From: Streptomyces sp. NRRL S-244
Lineage (GTDB): Bacteria; Actinomycetota; Actinomycetes; Streptomycetales; Streptomycetaceae
DNA: 64,000 bases
Reading direction: 5' to 3'
Assembly: GCF_000717915.1 (NCBI RefSeq)
Contig: NZ_JOCX01000014.1
Span: 1-64,000, forward strand
The position numbers were made by a program, and so were the translations under genes. Within the stretch, counting starts at the first letter, position 1, and every line of letters begins with the position of its first letter. Shown here piece by piece: positions 1-7,530 of this stretch. The notes under the pieces are model-generated. The model was given only the letters and a program-made list of their open reading frames with translations. It ran no database searches and was not told the origin of the DNA.

Positions 1-210
1 ACCCTCTCGGGCTTTCCTCCGGGCTTTCGTTCTTCGTTCTTGCGTTTCCGACTCTATCAGAGTCAGTTCCGCTTGCTTTCCGGGGTCTTCGCTTTCGCGT
101 TTTCCCTTTCCGGCGATTCCGACTCTATCAGATCCTTTCGGGCCTGACTCCCAGTCAGCGGGTTCCGCCGCTTGGGCTGTTGGGCCCTTGCGGCGAGTGA
201 GACAGTAGCG
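1..210 (-). promoter_or_regulatory. Promoter/leader region of a leftward rRNA operon
   Basis: Read on the minus strand, this segment matches, from memory, the sequence upstream of Streptomyces 16S rRNA genes: two copies of a TCTGATAGAGTCGGAA block (132-117 and 61-46), purine-rich spacers with CGCGAAAGCGAAG, and an end reading GGAAAGCCCGAGAGGGT at the window edge. Each block carries a TAGAGT -10-like hexamer; no canonical -35 is evident 17-18 bases upstream. Streptomyces rrn operons are known to have several tandem promoters. The 16S gene itself is outside the window, so the call rests on recognition of the leader. Confidence 0.72.
46..132. repeat. 16-bp direct repeat, two copies 71 bp apart
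   Basis: TTCCGACTCTATCAGA occurs identically at 46-61 and 117-132 on the plus strand. On the minus strand each copy reads as a -10-containing block (TAGAGT). The pair probably marks two tandem rrn promoters rather than a mobile repeat. Confidence 0.85.
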
Positions 211-426
211 GATTCCTTGCCCCCGAACCTAATCGGCGGCCGCGTCCTTGGCTGTGTCCTTGGACATGGATTCCTCATTCGCAAATACGCATGAAAACAA
301 GACGACACAGTGCGTCGTTCGTTCGAATGTGTAGTGCGGGATGGCTGTCCGGGGACCGACCGGGGTCGGCGCTCACGTCGGACAACTCGAAGAACCTTAC
401 GGACCTCGGACGGGCGTGTCAACCCC

Positions 427-462
427 GGGACAGGGGCCACCGGAAGGGCTAGCCTGGTCCCC
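427..462 (+). promoter_or_regulatory. Promoter of the trp leader / trpS transcript (leaderless)
   Basis: A TAGCCT -10 hexamer at 450-455 lies 17 bases downstream of GGGACA (427-432, sharing GACA with the TTGACA consensus) and exactly 7 bases before the ATG of the Trp-Trp leader peptide at 463. Transcription would therefore begin at or next to the A of that ATG, giving a leaderless mRNA. The stretch 211-426 between this and the rrn promoters shows no convincing gene. Confidence 0.6.
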
Positions 463-510
463 ATGACTACGCATGCGCTCACGTCCAGCCTTCGCTGGTG
501 GGCCGCCTGA
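463..510 (+). CDS. Trp attenuator leader peptide (15 aa)
   Basis: A 15-codon ORF encodes MTTHALTSSLRWWAA, with tandem Trp codons at 496-501 and a TGA at 508-510. The Trp-Trp pair lies within the 5' side of the first hairpin of an attenuator, as in trp leader peptides. A purine-rich GGAAGGG lies 14 bases upstream, but the better reading is a leaderless start because TAGCCT sits 7 bases before the ATG. Translation speed over the Trp codons, set by charged tRNA-Trp, would control read-through into trpS. From memory, ribosome-mediated attenuation has been reported for the S. coelicolor trpRS1 gene, so this is probably the orthologous control. Confidence 0.85.
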   Translation: MTTHALTSSLRWWAA

Positions 511-549
511 CGGCGGCCGACCTTCCACGCGAGCACGCATGCGCTCACG
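469..549 (+). repeat. 15-bp direct repeat inside the attenuator
   Basis: ACGCATGCGCTCACG occurs at 469-483, inside leader codons 3-7, and again at 535-549, ending in the first bases of the terminator 5' arm. Each copy contains the palindrome GCATGC. It may be a duplication remnant or may contribute alternative pairing; its role is unknown. Confidence 0.85.
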
Positions 550-580
550 GCCGCCGCTTACGGCGGCCGTTTCTGTTTCT
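497..580 (+). promoter_or_regulatory. Transcription attenuator of trpS (antiterminator/terminator)
   Basis: Three mutually exclusive stems are visible. Segment 1 (501-507, GGCCGCC) pairs with segment 2 (512-518, GGCGGCC), with an extension that buries both Trp codons. Segment 2 with its flanks (511-519, CGGCGGCCG) is perfectly complementary to segment 3 (548-556, CGGCCGCCG), giving the antiterminator. Segment 3 (547-556) pairs perfectly over 10 bp with segment 4 (561-570), loop CTTA, followed by the T-rich tail TTCTGTTTCT, giving the terminator. A ribosome stalled on the Trp codons would mask segment 1, free segment 2 and prevent termination. Confidence 0.88.
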
Positions 581-650
581 CCCCTCCCGGGAGTGGCTCG
601 GTTGCCCGACGCGGCGGTCCCGACACCATCCACGAACAGGGAGACAGGAC

Positions 651-1649
651 ATGACGAGGATCTTCAGCGGGATCAAGCCGACCGGGCACCTGACGCTGGG
701 GAACTACCTGGGGGCCGTCCGGCAGTGGGTCGCCGCCGACCAGGGGCCGGACGAGGCGCTGTTCTGCGTCGTGGACCTGCACGCACTGACCGTCGAGCAC
801 GATCCCGCGCGGGTGCGCCGGCTCAGCAGGCAGGCGGCGACCCTGTTCCTCGCCTCCGGGCTGGACCCGGAGAAGTGCACCCTGTTCATGCAGAGCCACG
901 TCGACGAGCACACCCGGCTCTCTTACGTACTGGAATGCACCGCCACCGACGGGGAGATGCGCCGGATGATCCAGTACAAGGAGAAGTCCGCGCAGGCGCA
1001 GGCCTCCGGGGAGGGCGTACGGCTGTCGCTGCTGACGTATCCCGTGCTGATGGCCGCCGACATCCTGGCGTACGCGACCGAGGAGGTCCCGGTCGGTGAG
1101 GACCAGCGGCAGCACGTGGAGCTGGCCCGGGATCTGGCGGTCCGGTTCAACCAGCGGTACGGGCGGACGTTCACGGTGCCGAAGGTGACGCTGCCGCAGG
1201 TGGCCGCGCGGGTCATGGACCTCCAGGACCCGACGTCGAAGATGGGGAAGTCCGGCGGGGCGGGGCCGGGGGTGGTGTTCATGCTGGACGAGCCCGGGGT
1301 GATCCGTAAGAAGGTCATGCGGGCCGTGACCGACAGTGGGGACGGCGGCGTGGTCTACGACCGGGAGGCGCGGCCCGGGGTCGCGAACCTGCTGGACGTG
1401 CTGGCCGCCTGTACCGGCGGGGATCCGGCCGCCCTCGCGGACGAGTACAGCGGGTACGGGGCGCTGAAGCGGGATGTCGCCGACGCGGTGGTGGAGCTGC
1501 TGCGGCCGGTGCAGGAGCGGCACGCCGAGCTGGCGGCCGATCCGGCGGCGGTGGAGAAGGTGCTGCGGGACGGGGCCGGGCGGGCCCGGGCGCTCGCGCG
1601 GCCGATCGTGGACCGGGCGTACCGGGCCATCGGGCTGCTGGAGCCCTGA
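651..1649 (+). CDS. trpS: Tryptophanyl-tRNA synthetase
   Basis: Class I aminoacyl-tRNA synthetase that charges tRNA-Trp in the cytoplasm. The 332-residue length is usual for bacterial TrpRS. The HIGH-equivalent lies at residues 10-18 (PTGHLTLGN) and the KMSKS-equivalent KMGKS at about 197-201. The ATG at 651 follows a purine-rich GGGAGACAGG; longer in-frame openings upstream run through the attenuator terminator and are rejected. The gene sits behind a Trp attenuator, so it should be induced when tRNA-Trp is under-charged, for example by Trp starvation or a TrpRS inhibitor. By gene order it matches the S. coelicolor trpRS1 gene, the isoform linked to indolmycin resistance; that equivalence is inferred. 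A second constitutive trpS would be expected elsewhere. Confidence 0.95.
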   Translation: MTRIFSGIKPTGHLTLGNYLGAVRQWVAADQGPDEALFCVVDLHALTVEHDPARVRRLSRQAATLFLASGLDPEKCTLFMQSHVDEHTRLSYVLECTATDGEMRRMIQYKEKSAQAQASGEGVRLSLLTYPVLMAADILAYATEEVPVGEDQRQHVELARDLAVRFNQRYGRTFTVPKVTLPQVAARVMDLQDPTSKMGKSGGAGPGVVFMLDEPGVIRKKVMRAVTDSGDGGVVYDREARPGVANLLDVLAACTGGDPAALADEYSGYGALKRDVADAVVELLRPVQERHAELAADPAAVEKVLRDGAGRARALARPIVDRAYRAIGLLEP

Positions 1650-1659
1650 AGAACACCGG

Positions 1660-1683
1660 CCGTACGGGCCCCTGCCCGTACGG
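1660..1683. terminator. Convergent trpS/proC terminator hairpin
   Basis: A perfect 10-bp stem (1660-1669 with 1674-1683, loop CCCT) lies between the convergent ends of trpS and proC. There is no T-tract, as is common for Streptomyces terminators. A second CCGTACGGGCCCCTG-like copy overlaps its right side. Confidence 0.6.
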
Positions 1684-1744
1684 GCCCCTGCTTCTGCGGG
1701 AGCCCGGGGGCCCGGGGCCGGGGGCCCGTACCGCCGCCCTCCCT

Positions 1745-2554
1745 CTAGCTGTTGCCGGACGCGAGTTCGCGGCTGCGGTCGCGGGCCGCTTCCAGGGCTG
1801 CGATCAGGGCGGCCCGTACGCCGTGCCGTTCGAGCTCGACGATCGCGTTGATGGTGGTGCCCGCCGGAGAGGTGACCGCCTCGCGGAGCTTGACCGGGTG
1901 CTCGCCGCTGTCGCGGAGCATCACGGCGGCGCCGATGGCGGCCTGGACGATGAGGTCGTGGGCCTGGGCCCGGGGCAGGCCGAGGAGGATGCCGGCGTCG
2001 GTCATCGCCTCGACGAGGAAGTAGAAGTACGCCGGTCCGGAGCCGGAGAGGGCGGTGGCGGCGTCCTGCTGGGATTCGGGGACGCGCAGGGTCTTGCCTA
2101 CGCCGCCGAAGATCTCCTCGGTGTGGGCGAGGTGTTCGGCGGTGGCGTGGCTGCCGGCCGAGATGACGGACATGGCCTCGTCGACGAGGGCGGGGGTGTT
2201 CGTCATGACGCGGACGACGGGGGTGCCGGGGGCGAGCCGCTCCTCGAAGAAGGAGGTGGGGATGCCGGCGGCGCCGCTGATGATCAGGCGGTCGGCGGGG
2301 ATGTGCGGGGCGAGCTCTTCGAGGAGCTTGCCCATGTCCTGCGGCTTGACGGTGAGGATGAGGGTGTCGGCGCGCTTGGCGGCTTCGGCGTTGCTGACCG
2401 CCTCGACGCCGTAGCGGGCGCGGAGCTCCTCGGCTCGTTCGGGGCGGCGGGCGGTGACGAGGAGCTTGGAGGCGGGCCGGCCGCCGCGGATCATTCCGCT
2501 GAGCAGGGCCTCGCCGATCTTGCCGGTACCGAGGACTGCGACTGTCTGGGTCAT
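1745..2554 (-). CDS. proC: Pyrroline-5-carboxylate reductase
   Basis: Last step of proline synthesis: NAD(P)H-dependent reduction of 1-pyrroline-5-carboxylate to L-proline. At 269 residues it has the family's normal length. The N-terminal Rossmann motif GTGKIG is at residues 9-14. The C-terminal dimerisation domain carries the hallmark ALSGSGPAYFY stretch and the TSPAGTT signature near residue 235. The ATG at 2554 has GAGGTGA about 10 bases upstream. It is transcribed toward trpS and shares the hairpin at 1660-1683; upstream lies the ABC exporter pair on the same strand, separated by about 110 bp, so it probably has its own promoter. Confidence 0.95.
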   Translation of the reverse strand: MTQTVAVLGTGKIGEALLSGMIRGGRPASKLLVTARRPERAEELRARYGVEAVSNAEAAKRADTLILTVKPQDMGKLLEELAPHIPADRLIISGAAGIPTSFFEERLAPGTPVVRVMTNTPALVDEAMSVISAGSHATAEHLAHTEEIFGGVGKTLRVPESQQDAATALSGSGPAYFYFLVEAMTDAGILLGLPRAQAHDLIVQAAIGAAVMLRDSGEHPVKLREAVTSPAGTTINAIVELERHGVRAALIAALEAARDRSRELASGNS

Positions 2555-2665
2555 GCCCGATTCACCTCGCCGAACTTTCTTGCACGTGTGCTGGCTTCTC
2601 CCTCCTCATCCTTTCACCCGTGGGACGAACGGCGAGGCGCTGTCCGCAGTGCGGTCAGGGCCCGG

Positions 2666-3403
2666 TCAGGGCGTACGGCGGCGCAGCGTGGCCGCGCCGA
2701 GGGCGAGGACGAGGAGCGCGCAGGCGGCGACGATGACGGCGTCGCGGACGAAGTCGGCGGTCATGTCGGTGTGCGTCAGGACCTGGCTCATGCCGTCGAC
2801 GGCGTACGACATGGGCAGCACGTCCGAGAGGCCTTCGAGCACGGGGTGCATCGTGTTGCGCGCCGCGAACAGGCCGCACAGCAGGAGCTGCGGGAAGATC
2901 ACGGCCGGCATGAACTGGACGGCCTGGAACTCGCTGGCGGCGAAGGCGGAGACGAACAGGCCGAGGGCCGTGCCGAGGAGCGCGTCGAGCAGGGCGACGA
3001 GCAGGAGCAGCCAGGGCGAGCCGACGACGTCGAGGCCGAGGAGCCAGAGGGCGAGGCCGGTGGCGAGGAGGGACTGGACGACGGCGACGGCACCGAAGGC
3101 GAGGGCGTAGCCGGCGATGAGGTCGCCCTTGGCCAGCGGCATCGCGAGGAGGCGTTCGAGGGTGCCGGAGGTGCGCTCGCGCAGGGTGGCGATCGAGGTC
3201 ACCAGGAACATGGTGATGAGCGGGAAGATCCCGAGGAGGGACGCGCCGATGCCGTCGAAGGTGCGCGGGCTGCCGTCGAAGACGAAGCGCAGCAGCGTCA
3301 GCATCAGTACGGGGACCAGCAGCATCAGCGCGATGGAGCGCGGGTCGTGGCGCAGCTGGCGCAGGACGCGGGCGGCGGTGGCGGCGGTGCGGGCGGTGCT
3401 CAT
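2666..3403 (-). CDS. ABC-2 type exporter permease
   Basis: Membrane subunit of a two-gene exporter, 245 residues with about six hydrophobic segments (first at residues 23-40; others near 60-80, 100-125, 135-160, 165-185 and the last 25 residues). The layout fits the ABC2-type transport family of multidrug or DrrB-like permeases. The ATG at 3403 overlaps the TGA of the upstream ATPase gene by four bases (ATGA), so the two are translationally coupled. A longer in-frame opening extends upstream through the ATPase gene but encodes an Arg/Pro/His-rich shadow. The substrate cannot be told from sequence. Confidence 0.85.
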   Translation of the reverse strand: MSTARTAATAARVLRQLRHDPRSIALMLLVPVLMLTLLRFVFDGSPRTFDGIGASLLGIFPLITMFLVTSIATLRERTSGTLERLLAMPLAKGDLIAGYALAFGAVAVVQSLLATGLALWLLGLDVVGSPWLLLLVALLDALLGTALGLFVSAFAASEFQAVQFMPAVIFPQLLLCGLFAARNTMHPVLEGLSDVLPMSYAVDGMSQVLTHTDMTADFVRDAVIVAACALLVLALGAATLRRRTP

Positions 3404-4227
3404 CGGATGACCTCGGGCTTCGCTTCGGCTTCGGCGTCGGCCTCGTCGACGAGGCGCAGGAAGCCCTCCTCGACGGTGGCGGAGTGCGTACGGGTGCGCA
3501 GTGCGTCGGGGGTGTCCTGGGCGAGGATGCGGCCCTCGCGCATGAGGAGCAGGTCGTGGCAGCGCTCGGCCTCGTCCATGACGTGGGAGGAGACGAGGAT
3601 CGTGGCGCCGCGGGTGGCGGCGATGTCGTGGAAGAGGTTCCACAGGTCGCGGCGCAGGACGGGGTCGAGGCCGACGGTGGGCTCGTCGAGTACGAGGAGC
3701 TCGGGGGTGCCGAGGAGCGCGACGGCGAGGGAGACGCGGCTGCGCTGGCCGCCGGAGAGGTTGCCGGCGAGGGCGTCGGCGTGGGTGGTGAGGTCGACGT
3801 CGGCGATGGCGCGGGTGACGGTGGAGCGGCGGCGGTCGGCGGCGGCGCCGCCGGGATCGAGGATGGCGGCGAAGTAGTCGAGGTTCTGGCGGACGGTGAG
3901 GTCGTCGTAGACGGAGGGGGCCTGGGTGACGTAGCCGATGCGGGAGCGGAGCTCCGGGGAGCCGGCGGGTCGGCCGAGGACGTCGAGGGTGCCGGTGACG
4001 TGGGCCTGGGTGCCGACGATGGAGCGCATGAGGGTGGATTTGCCGCAGCCGGAGGGGCCGAGGAGGCCGGTGATGCGGCCGCGGGGGACGTCGAAGGCGA
4101 TGGAGTCGATGACGGTGCGCGGGGTGCGGCCGGTGCCGCGGCGGACGGTGAGCCCGCGGGCGTGGACGGCGGCCGGGGCGGGCGGGGCGGGCTCGCCGGG
4201 CGGCGGCACCTGCGGGTTATTCATCAT
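3400..4227 (-). CDS. ABC exporter ATP-binding protein
   Basis: Nucleotide-binding subunit of the exporter. Walker A GPSGCGKST lies at about residues 57-65, the signature LSGGQ near 155, Walker B LLVLDEP near 177 and the switch His in ILVSSH near 209. The 25-residue N-terminus is Pro/Ala-rich. It is followed by its permease with an ATGA overlap. Two adjacent ATG codons (4227 and 4224) are possible starts; both lie inside an AT-rich palindrome (4217-4238). A GGGAG sits about 13 bases upstream, which is rather far. Similar pairs confer drug or antibiotic resistance, but nothing here identifies the substrate, and no regulator gene is adjacent. Confidence 0.88.
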   Translation of the reverse strand: MMNNPQVPPPGEPAPPAPAAVHARGLTVRRGTGRTPRTVIDSIAFDVPRGRITGLLGPSGCGKSTLMRSIVGTQAHVTGTLDVLGRPAGSPELRSRIGYVTQAPSVYDDLTVRQNLDYFAAILDPGGAAADRRRSTVTRAIADVDLTTHADALAGNLSGGQRSRVSLAVALLGTPELLVLDEPTVGLDPVLRRDLWNLFHDIAATRGATILVSSHVMDEAERCHDLLLMREGRILAQDTPDALRTRTHSATVEEGFLRLVDEADAEAEAKPEVIR

Positions 4228-4238
4228 GCGATGAATAA
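4217..4238. promoter_or_regulatory. AT-rich 22-bp inverted repeat on the ABC exporter start
   Basis: Perfect 9-bp arms TTATTCATC (4217-4225) and GATGAATAA (4230-4238) flank ATGC. In this GC-rich chromosome such an AT-rich dyad stands out. It covers both candidate start codons of the ATPase gene, so a bound TetR-, MarR- or GntR-type repressor would block transcription or initiation. No regulator gene is adjacent, so the protein would be encoded elsewhere. Confidence 0.65.
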
Positions 4239-4296
4239 TGCTCCCGGCTCTGCCGGGGCGTCAACAGGACGGGGCCGGAAGGGGCTACGGGCGGGG

Positions 4297-4842
4297 CTAC
4301 TTCTTCCGCTTGGGGCGGCGCGCGGCCGGGTTGCCCGTACGGGTGCTGCGGCGGCGGGCGAACTCGGCGGTGGCGCGCTCGTACTCGGCGCGGCGCAGCT
4401 TCTCGCCGGGGGCCTCGAAGAAGCAGCGCAGGAAGTACGCGATGAGGGAGCCGATGAAACCGATCGTCTTCAGGCCCTTGAGGGCGGCCTCGTCGGAGGA
4501 CGGGGCGGGACGGCGGCTGAAGGAGTCCCAGGTCTTGACGAAGGCGATGGAGCTGGCGATCGCGAAGAGGACGACGACGGAGATGCTGAGGAACGGGCCG
4601 ACGTTGCCGATCTCCAGGCCCTCGTAGGAGAGGCGGAGCAGCACGGCCGCGGCGACGGCGGTGACGATCGAGCCGATGCCGACGGCGACGCGGCGCAGGG
4701 CGTAGCCGCCGTCGTGGTTCACCCAGGTCGTGCCGAAGAAGCGGATCGGCTCCGGCTCGGGCCCGGCCGGGGCCGCGGCGGCCGCGGGGGTCTTCGGGGC
4801 CGGCTCGGCGGGGGTCTGGTCTCGCTGGTCGTCGTCGCTCAC
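4297..4842 (-). CDS. Conserved actinobacterial membrane protein, unknown function
   Basis: 181 residues. The N-terminus (1-33) is acidic then Pro/Ala-rich and probably disordered; there are hydrophobic segments around residues 50-70, 80-102 and 124-142, and a strongly basic C-terminal tail (ARRRSTRTGNPAARRPKRKK). No enzymatic motif is recognised. The GTG start at 4842 is preceded by GATAAT exactly 7 bases upstream, a leaderless promoter signature, which supports this start. It stands alone between the ABC exporter and the SH3 protein on the same strand. Confidence 0.75.
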   Translation of the reverse strand: MSDDDQRDQTPAEPAPKTPAAAAAPAGPEPEPIRFFGTTWVNHDGGYALRRVAVGIGSIVTAVAAAVLLRLSYEGLEIGNVGPFLSISVVVLFAIASSIAFVKTWDSFSRRPAPSSDEAALKGLKTIGFIGSLIAYFLRCFFEAPGEKLRRAEYERATAEFARRRSTRTGNPAARRPKRKK

Positions 4843-4929
4843 ACCGGCGATTATCCCTCGCCGAGCCGGACCGGCCGGGGTCGTCTCACGTGGCAGACGG
4901 GCGGCGGACGGCCCCGGGGCCCCAGGGGC

Positions 4930-5232
4930 TTAGCTGCAGCGGTTCGCGACGTAGCCGTCGGCGCCGGTCTTGACGTACGCGTCGGAGACGAAGCGGCCAT
5001 TGCCGATGCAGTCCCAGATGTCCGACGTGCCGTACGGGCCCGAGACGGTCGTGCCGTCGCACTGGCAGCGGATCGAGACGCTCGCGCCGTACGGCAGGGT
5101 GTCGATGACCGAGTAGTTCGTCCCCGGGCCGCTGCGGACGTTCACGCGGTAACCCGGAGCGACCGGAAACGTCTGGAATCCCGAGCCGGCGGCCAGGCTC
5201 TGGACTTGGCTGGAATCGTTCTCCACGGACAT
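4930..5232 (-). CDS. Small bacterial SH3-like domain protein
   Basis: 100 residues with an SH3b-type core: YRVNVRSGPGTNYSVIDTLPYG at about residues 30-51 is the classic variable-SH3 signature, followed by a Cys pair (RCQCDG) and two later Cys (WDCIGNG, NRCS) that could form disulphides. SH3b domains usually bind peptidoglycan or peptides outside the cell, yet no signal peptide is visible here: the first 25 residues are polar. The ATG at 5232 has an excellent GGGGGGAG Shine-Dalgarno 8 bases upstream. Longer in-frame openings add no signal sequence. It is divergent from the kinase gene. Confidence 0.8.
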   Translation of the reverse strand: MSVENDSSQVQSLAAGSGFQTFPVAPGYRVNVRSGPGTNYSVIDTLPYGASVSIRCQCDGTTVSGPYGTSDIWDCIGNGRFVSDAYVKTGADGYVANRCS

Positions 5233-5340
5233 GTGAAATCTCCCCCCACGGGTGTTGCCGTGCGCAACTCGCGCAGGGTAGCAGGACCCTTGGAGATTCG
5301 TACGGCCCATCGACTAGGCTCCGGCGGGGGTGGTTGAGCG

Positions 5341-7506
5341 GTGCATTCGCTGCGCGCGGACTACGTGGGCTTTCCGGAGTACGCCGGGCAGTACCGGCTG
5401 GAATCGGTGCTCGGTTCCGGCGGGATGGGCGTCGTCCATCTGGCCACCTCCGGTTCGGGGCTGAAACTCGCCGTCAAGATCGTGCATGCCGAGCACGCGG
5501 TCGATCCGGAGTTCCGGGCCCGCTTCCGGCAGGAGGTCGCCGCCGCGCGGCGGGTGAGCGGGGCCTTCACCGCGCCCGTCGTGGACGCCGATCCGGATGC
5601 CGAACGGCCGTGGATGGCCACCCTGTTCATCGACGCCCCGACGCTGGCCGAGCGCGTACGGGAGCGGGTGCTGGACCCCGTCGAGCTGGCCCGGCTCGCC
5701 GCGGGGCTGGCGGAGGCGCTGCGGGACATCCACCGGGCGGGGGTCGTCCACCGGGACCTCAAGCCCAGCAACGTACTGATGGCACCGGACGGGGTGCGGG
5801 TCATCGACTTCGGCATCTCGCGGCCGGCGGACAGCGATCTGCGGACCGAGACGGGGAAGCTGATCGGGACGCCACCGTACATGGCGCCGGAGCAGTTCCA
5901 GCGGCCGCGGGAGGTGGGCTCGGCCGCGGACGTCTTCGCGCTGGGCGCCGTACTCGTCCACGCGGCGACGGGGCACGGGCCGTTCGACTCCGACAGCCAC
6001 TACCTGGTGGCGTACCAGGTCGTGCACGCCGAGCCCGATCTGACCGGGCTGCCGGAGCAGCTCGTACCGCTCGTGGCGCGGTGCCTGGCGAAGGAGCCGG
6101 CGGACCGGCCCACCGCGGAGGAGCTGATCGCGGAGATGCGGGCGGTGGCGTACCCGACCTCCGAGGACACGCAGGTGTTCGTTCCGCCGCCGCGACGGCC
6201 GGTCGGGTCGGGGGCGGCTGCCGAAGCCACCCATCGGCGGGAGCGGATCGCCGTCGAGGCCGGTCAGGGCGGTCGGGACGGTCGGACCGGTCCCGCGGGC
6301 GCTGCCGGTCGGGGGCGGCGCAGGGCGCGGGCGCTGGTGGCGGCGGGGGTCGGGCTGCTGCTGACGGGCGGGGCCGTGGGCGGGTACCTGCACTTCGGAG
6401 CGGGGGCCGGGCCTCCGGGGCGGAACGCCGCGCAGGCCGACCCGGCGCAGGCGAAGCCGTTCGTACCGTGGGCGGTCGCGCTGGGCGAGCCGAGGGCGGG
6501 CAATCGGACCGGGGCCTGTTCCTGGGGGGAGGCGGCGGCCCTGTACTGCACCGGGCCGGGGGTGGCGGCGGCCCGGCTCAGCCCGGCGGACGGGTCGGTG
6601 GTGTGGTCGGTGAAGGCGGCCGCCCCGGCGGCCCGGACCGCGGCGGACGGTGCGCCGCTGCACGCGGGCGGGCTGGTGCTCGTGGCCGCGCCGGGCAGCG
6701 GGACGCTTCAGGCGCTGGATCCGGGTACGGGCGCCGAGCGCTGGCAGCGGAAGCTGCCGGACGGCGCGCGGGCGGTGGCGTCGGCGGGCGGGCAGGTGCT
6801 GCTCGTACCGCCGAACGGGAACGTGACGGCGCTCGACGCGGCGAGCGGGGCCGTGCGGTGGACGAAGCAGCTCGGCGGGACGGGTTCCGTGTGGTGGGGC
6901 GACGGCGCGGTGGCGTACGTGTCGACGCCCGACAGCGGCGGCGGGAGCTCACAGCTGCTGGCGGTGGATCCGGCGAACGGCGCGGTGCGCTGGCAGTCGC
7001 GGACGGCGGGGCGGCTGCGGCCGGTCGGGGCCGCGCGGGGCGGGCTGTACCTGCTGGACGTCGATACGGAAGGCAAGACCGGCGCGGTCGTCCGGGTGGA
7101 TGCGGCGACGCAGGCGGTACGGCGGGTCCGGCTGTCGGTGCCGCTGTTCGACGCGGAGGCGGCGGTGGGCGCGGACGGCGTCGTGTACGCGGTCGGGGTC
7201 TCGGGTGCGCTGATCGCGGTGGGCGCCGAGCGGGAGCAGTGGCGGCTGGAGACGGGCCTGGCCGTGGCGTCCCGTCCGGTGGCGGCCGACGGCCGCATCC
7301 ACCTGACGGCGCCGGACGGGCGGCTGCTGGCGGTCGACGGCGGGACCGGGCGGCTGGTGGGCCAGACGCGGCCGCGCCCGGGCGACGGCCGCGACGGCTT
7401 CACGGCCACTCTGCCGACCCCGGTCCCGGCCGGGGGCCGGGTCTACGGGACGGCCCCGGACGGCACGGTCTTCGCGGTCAGCGCCGCCGACCCCACGGGG
7501 TGGTGA
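5341..7506 (+). CDS. Membrane Ser/Thr protein kinase with PQQ-type beta-propeller sensor
   Basis: 721 residues. Cytoplasmic Hanks-type kinase domain at about residues 18-270: glycine loop GSGGMG (25-30), catalytic-site Lys46, HRDLKPSN with Asp139, and DFG Asp156. A linker follows, then one transmembrane helix (about 330-350) and an extracellular region (about 395-715) made of repeated PQQ/quinoprotein-like blades with motifs such as ALDAASGAVRW and AVDPANGAVRW. This is the PQQ-sensor kinase architecture known in Streptomyces; the ligand is unknown. The GTG start at 5341 is chosen because the kinase domain begins directly after it. A strong terminator follows. Confidence 0.92.
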   Translation: MHSLRADYVGFPEYAGQYRLESVLGSGGMGVVHLATSGSGLKLAVKIVHAEHAVDPEFRARFRQEVAAARRVSGAFTAPVVDADPDAERPWMATLFIDAPTLAERVRERVLDPVELARLAAGLAEALRDIHRAGVVHRDLKPSNVLMAPDGVRVIDFGISRPADSDLRTETGKLIGTPPYMAPEQFQRPREVGSAADVFALGAVLVHAATGHGPFDSDSHYLVAYQVVHAEPDLTGLPEQLVPLVARCLAKEPADRPTAEELIAEMRAVAYPTSEDTQVFVPPPRRPVGSGAAAEATHRRERIAVEAGQGGRDGRTGPAGAAGRGRRRARALVAAGVGLLLTGGAVGGYLHFGAGAGPPGRNAAQADPAQAKPFVPWAVALGEPRAGNRTGACSWGEAAALYCTGPGVAAARLSPADGSVVWSVKAAAPAARTAADGAPLHAGGLVLVAAPGSGTLQALDPGTGAERWQRKLPDGARAVASAGGQVLLVPPNGNVTALDAASGAVRWTKQLGGTGSVWWGDGAVAYVSTPDSGGGSSQLLAVDPANGAVRWQSRTAGRLRPVGAARGGLYLLDVDTEGKTGAVVRVDAATQAVRRVRLSVPLFDAEAAVGADGVVYAVGVSGALIAVGAEREQWRLETGLAVASRPVAADGRIHLTAPDGRLLAVDGGTGRLVGQTRPRPGDGRDGFTATLPTPVPAGGRVYGTAPDGTVFAVSAADPTGW

Positions 7507-7530
7507 CCGGCCCCGACGCGGCCGGAAGCG

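Noticed and set aside
63..548. Long minus-strand opening over the left edge (161 codons)
   Set aside because: Its sequence is the rrn promoter/leader plus the trp attenuator complement; codon use is not Streptomyces-like and it has no ribosome site.
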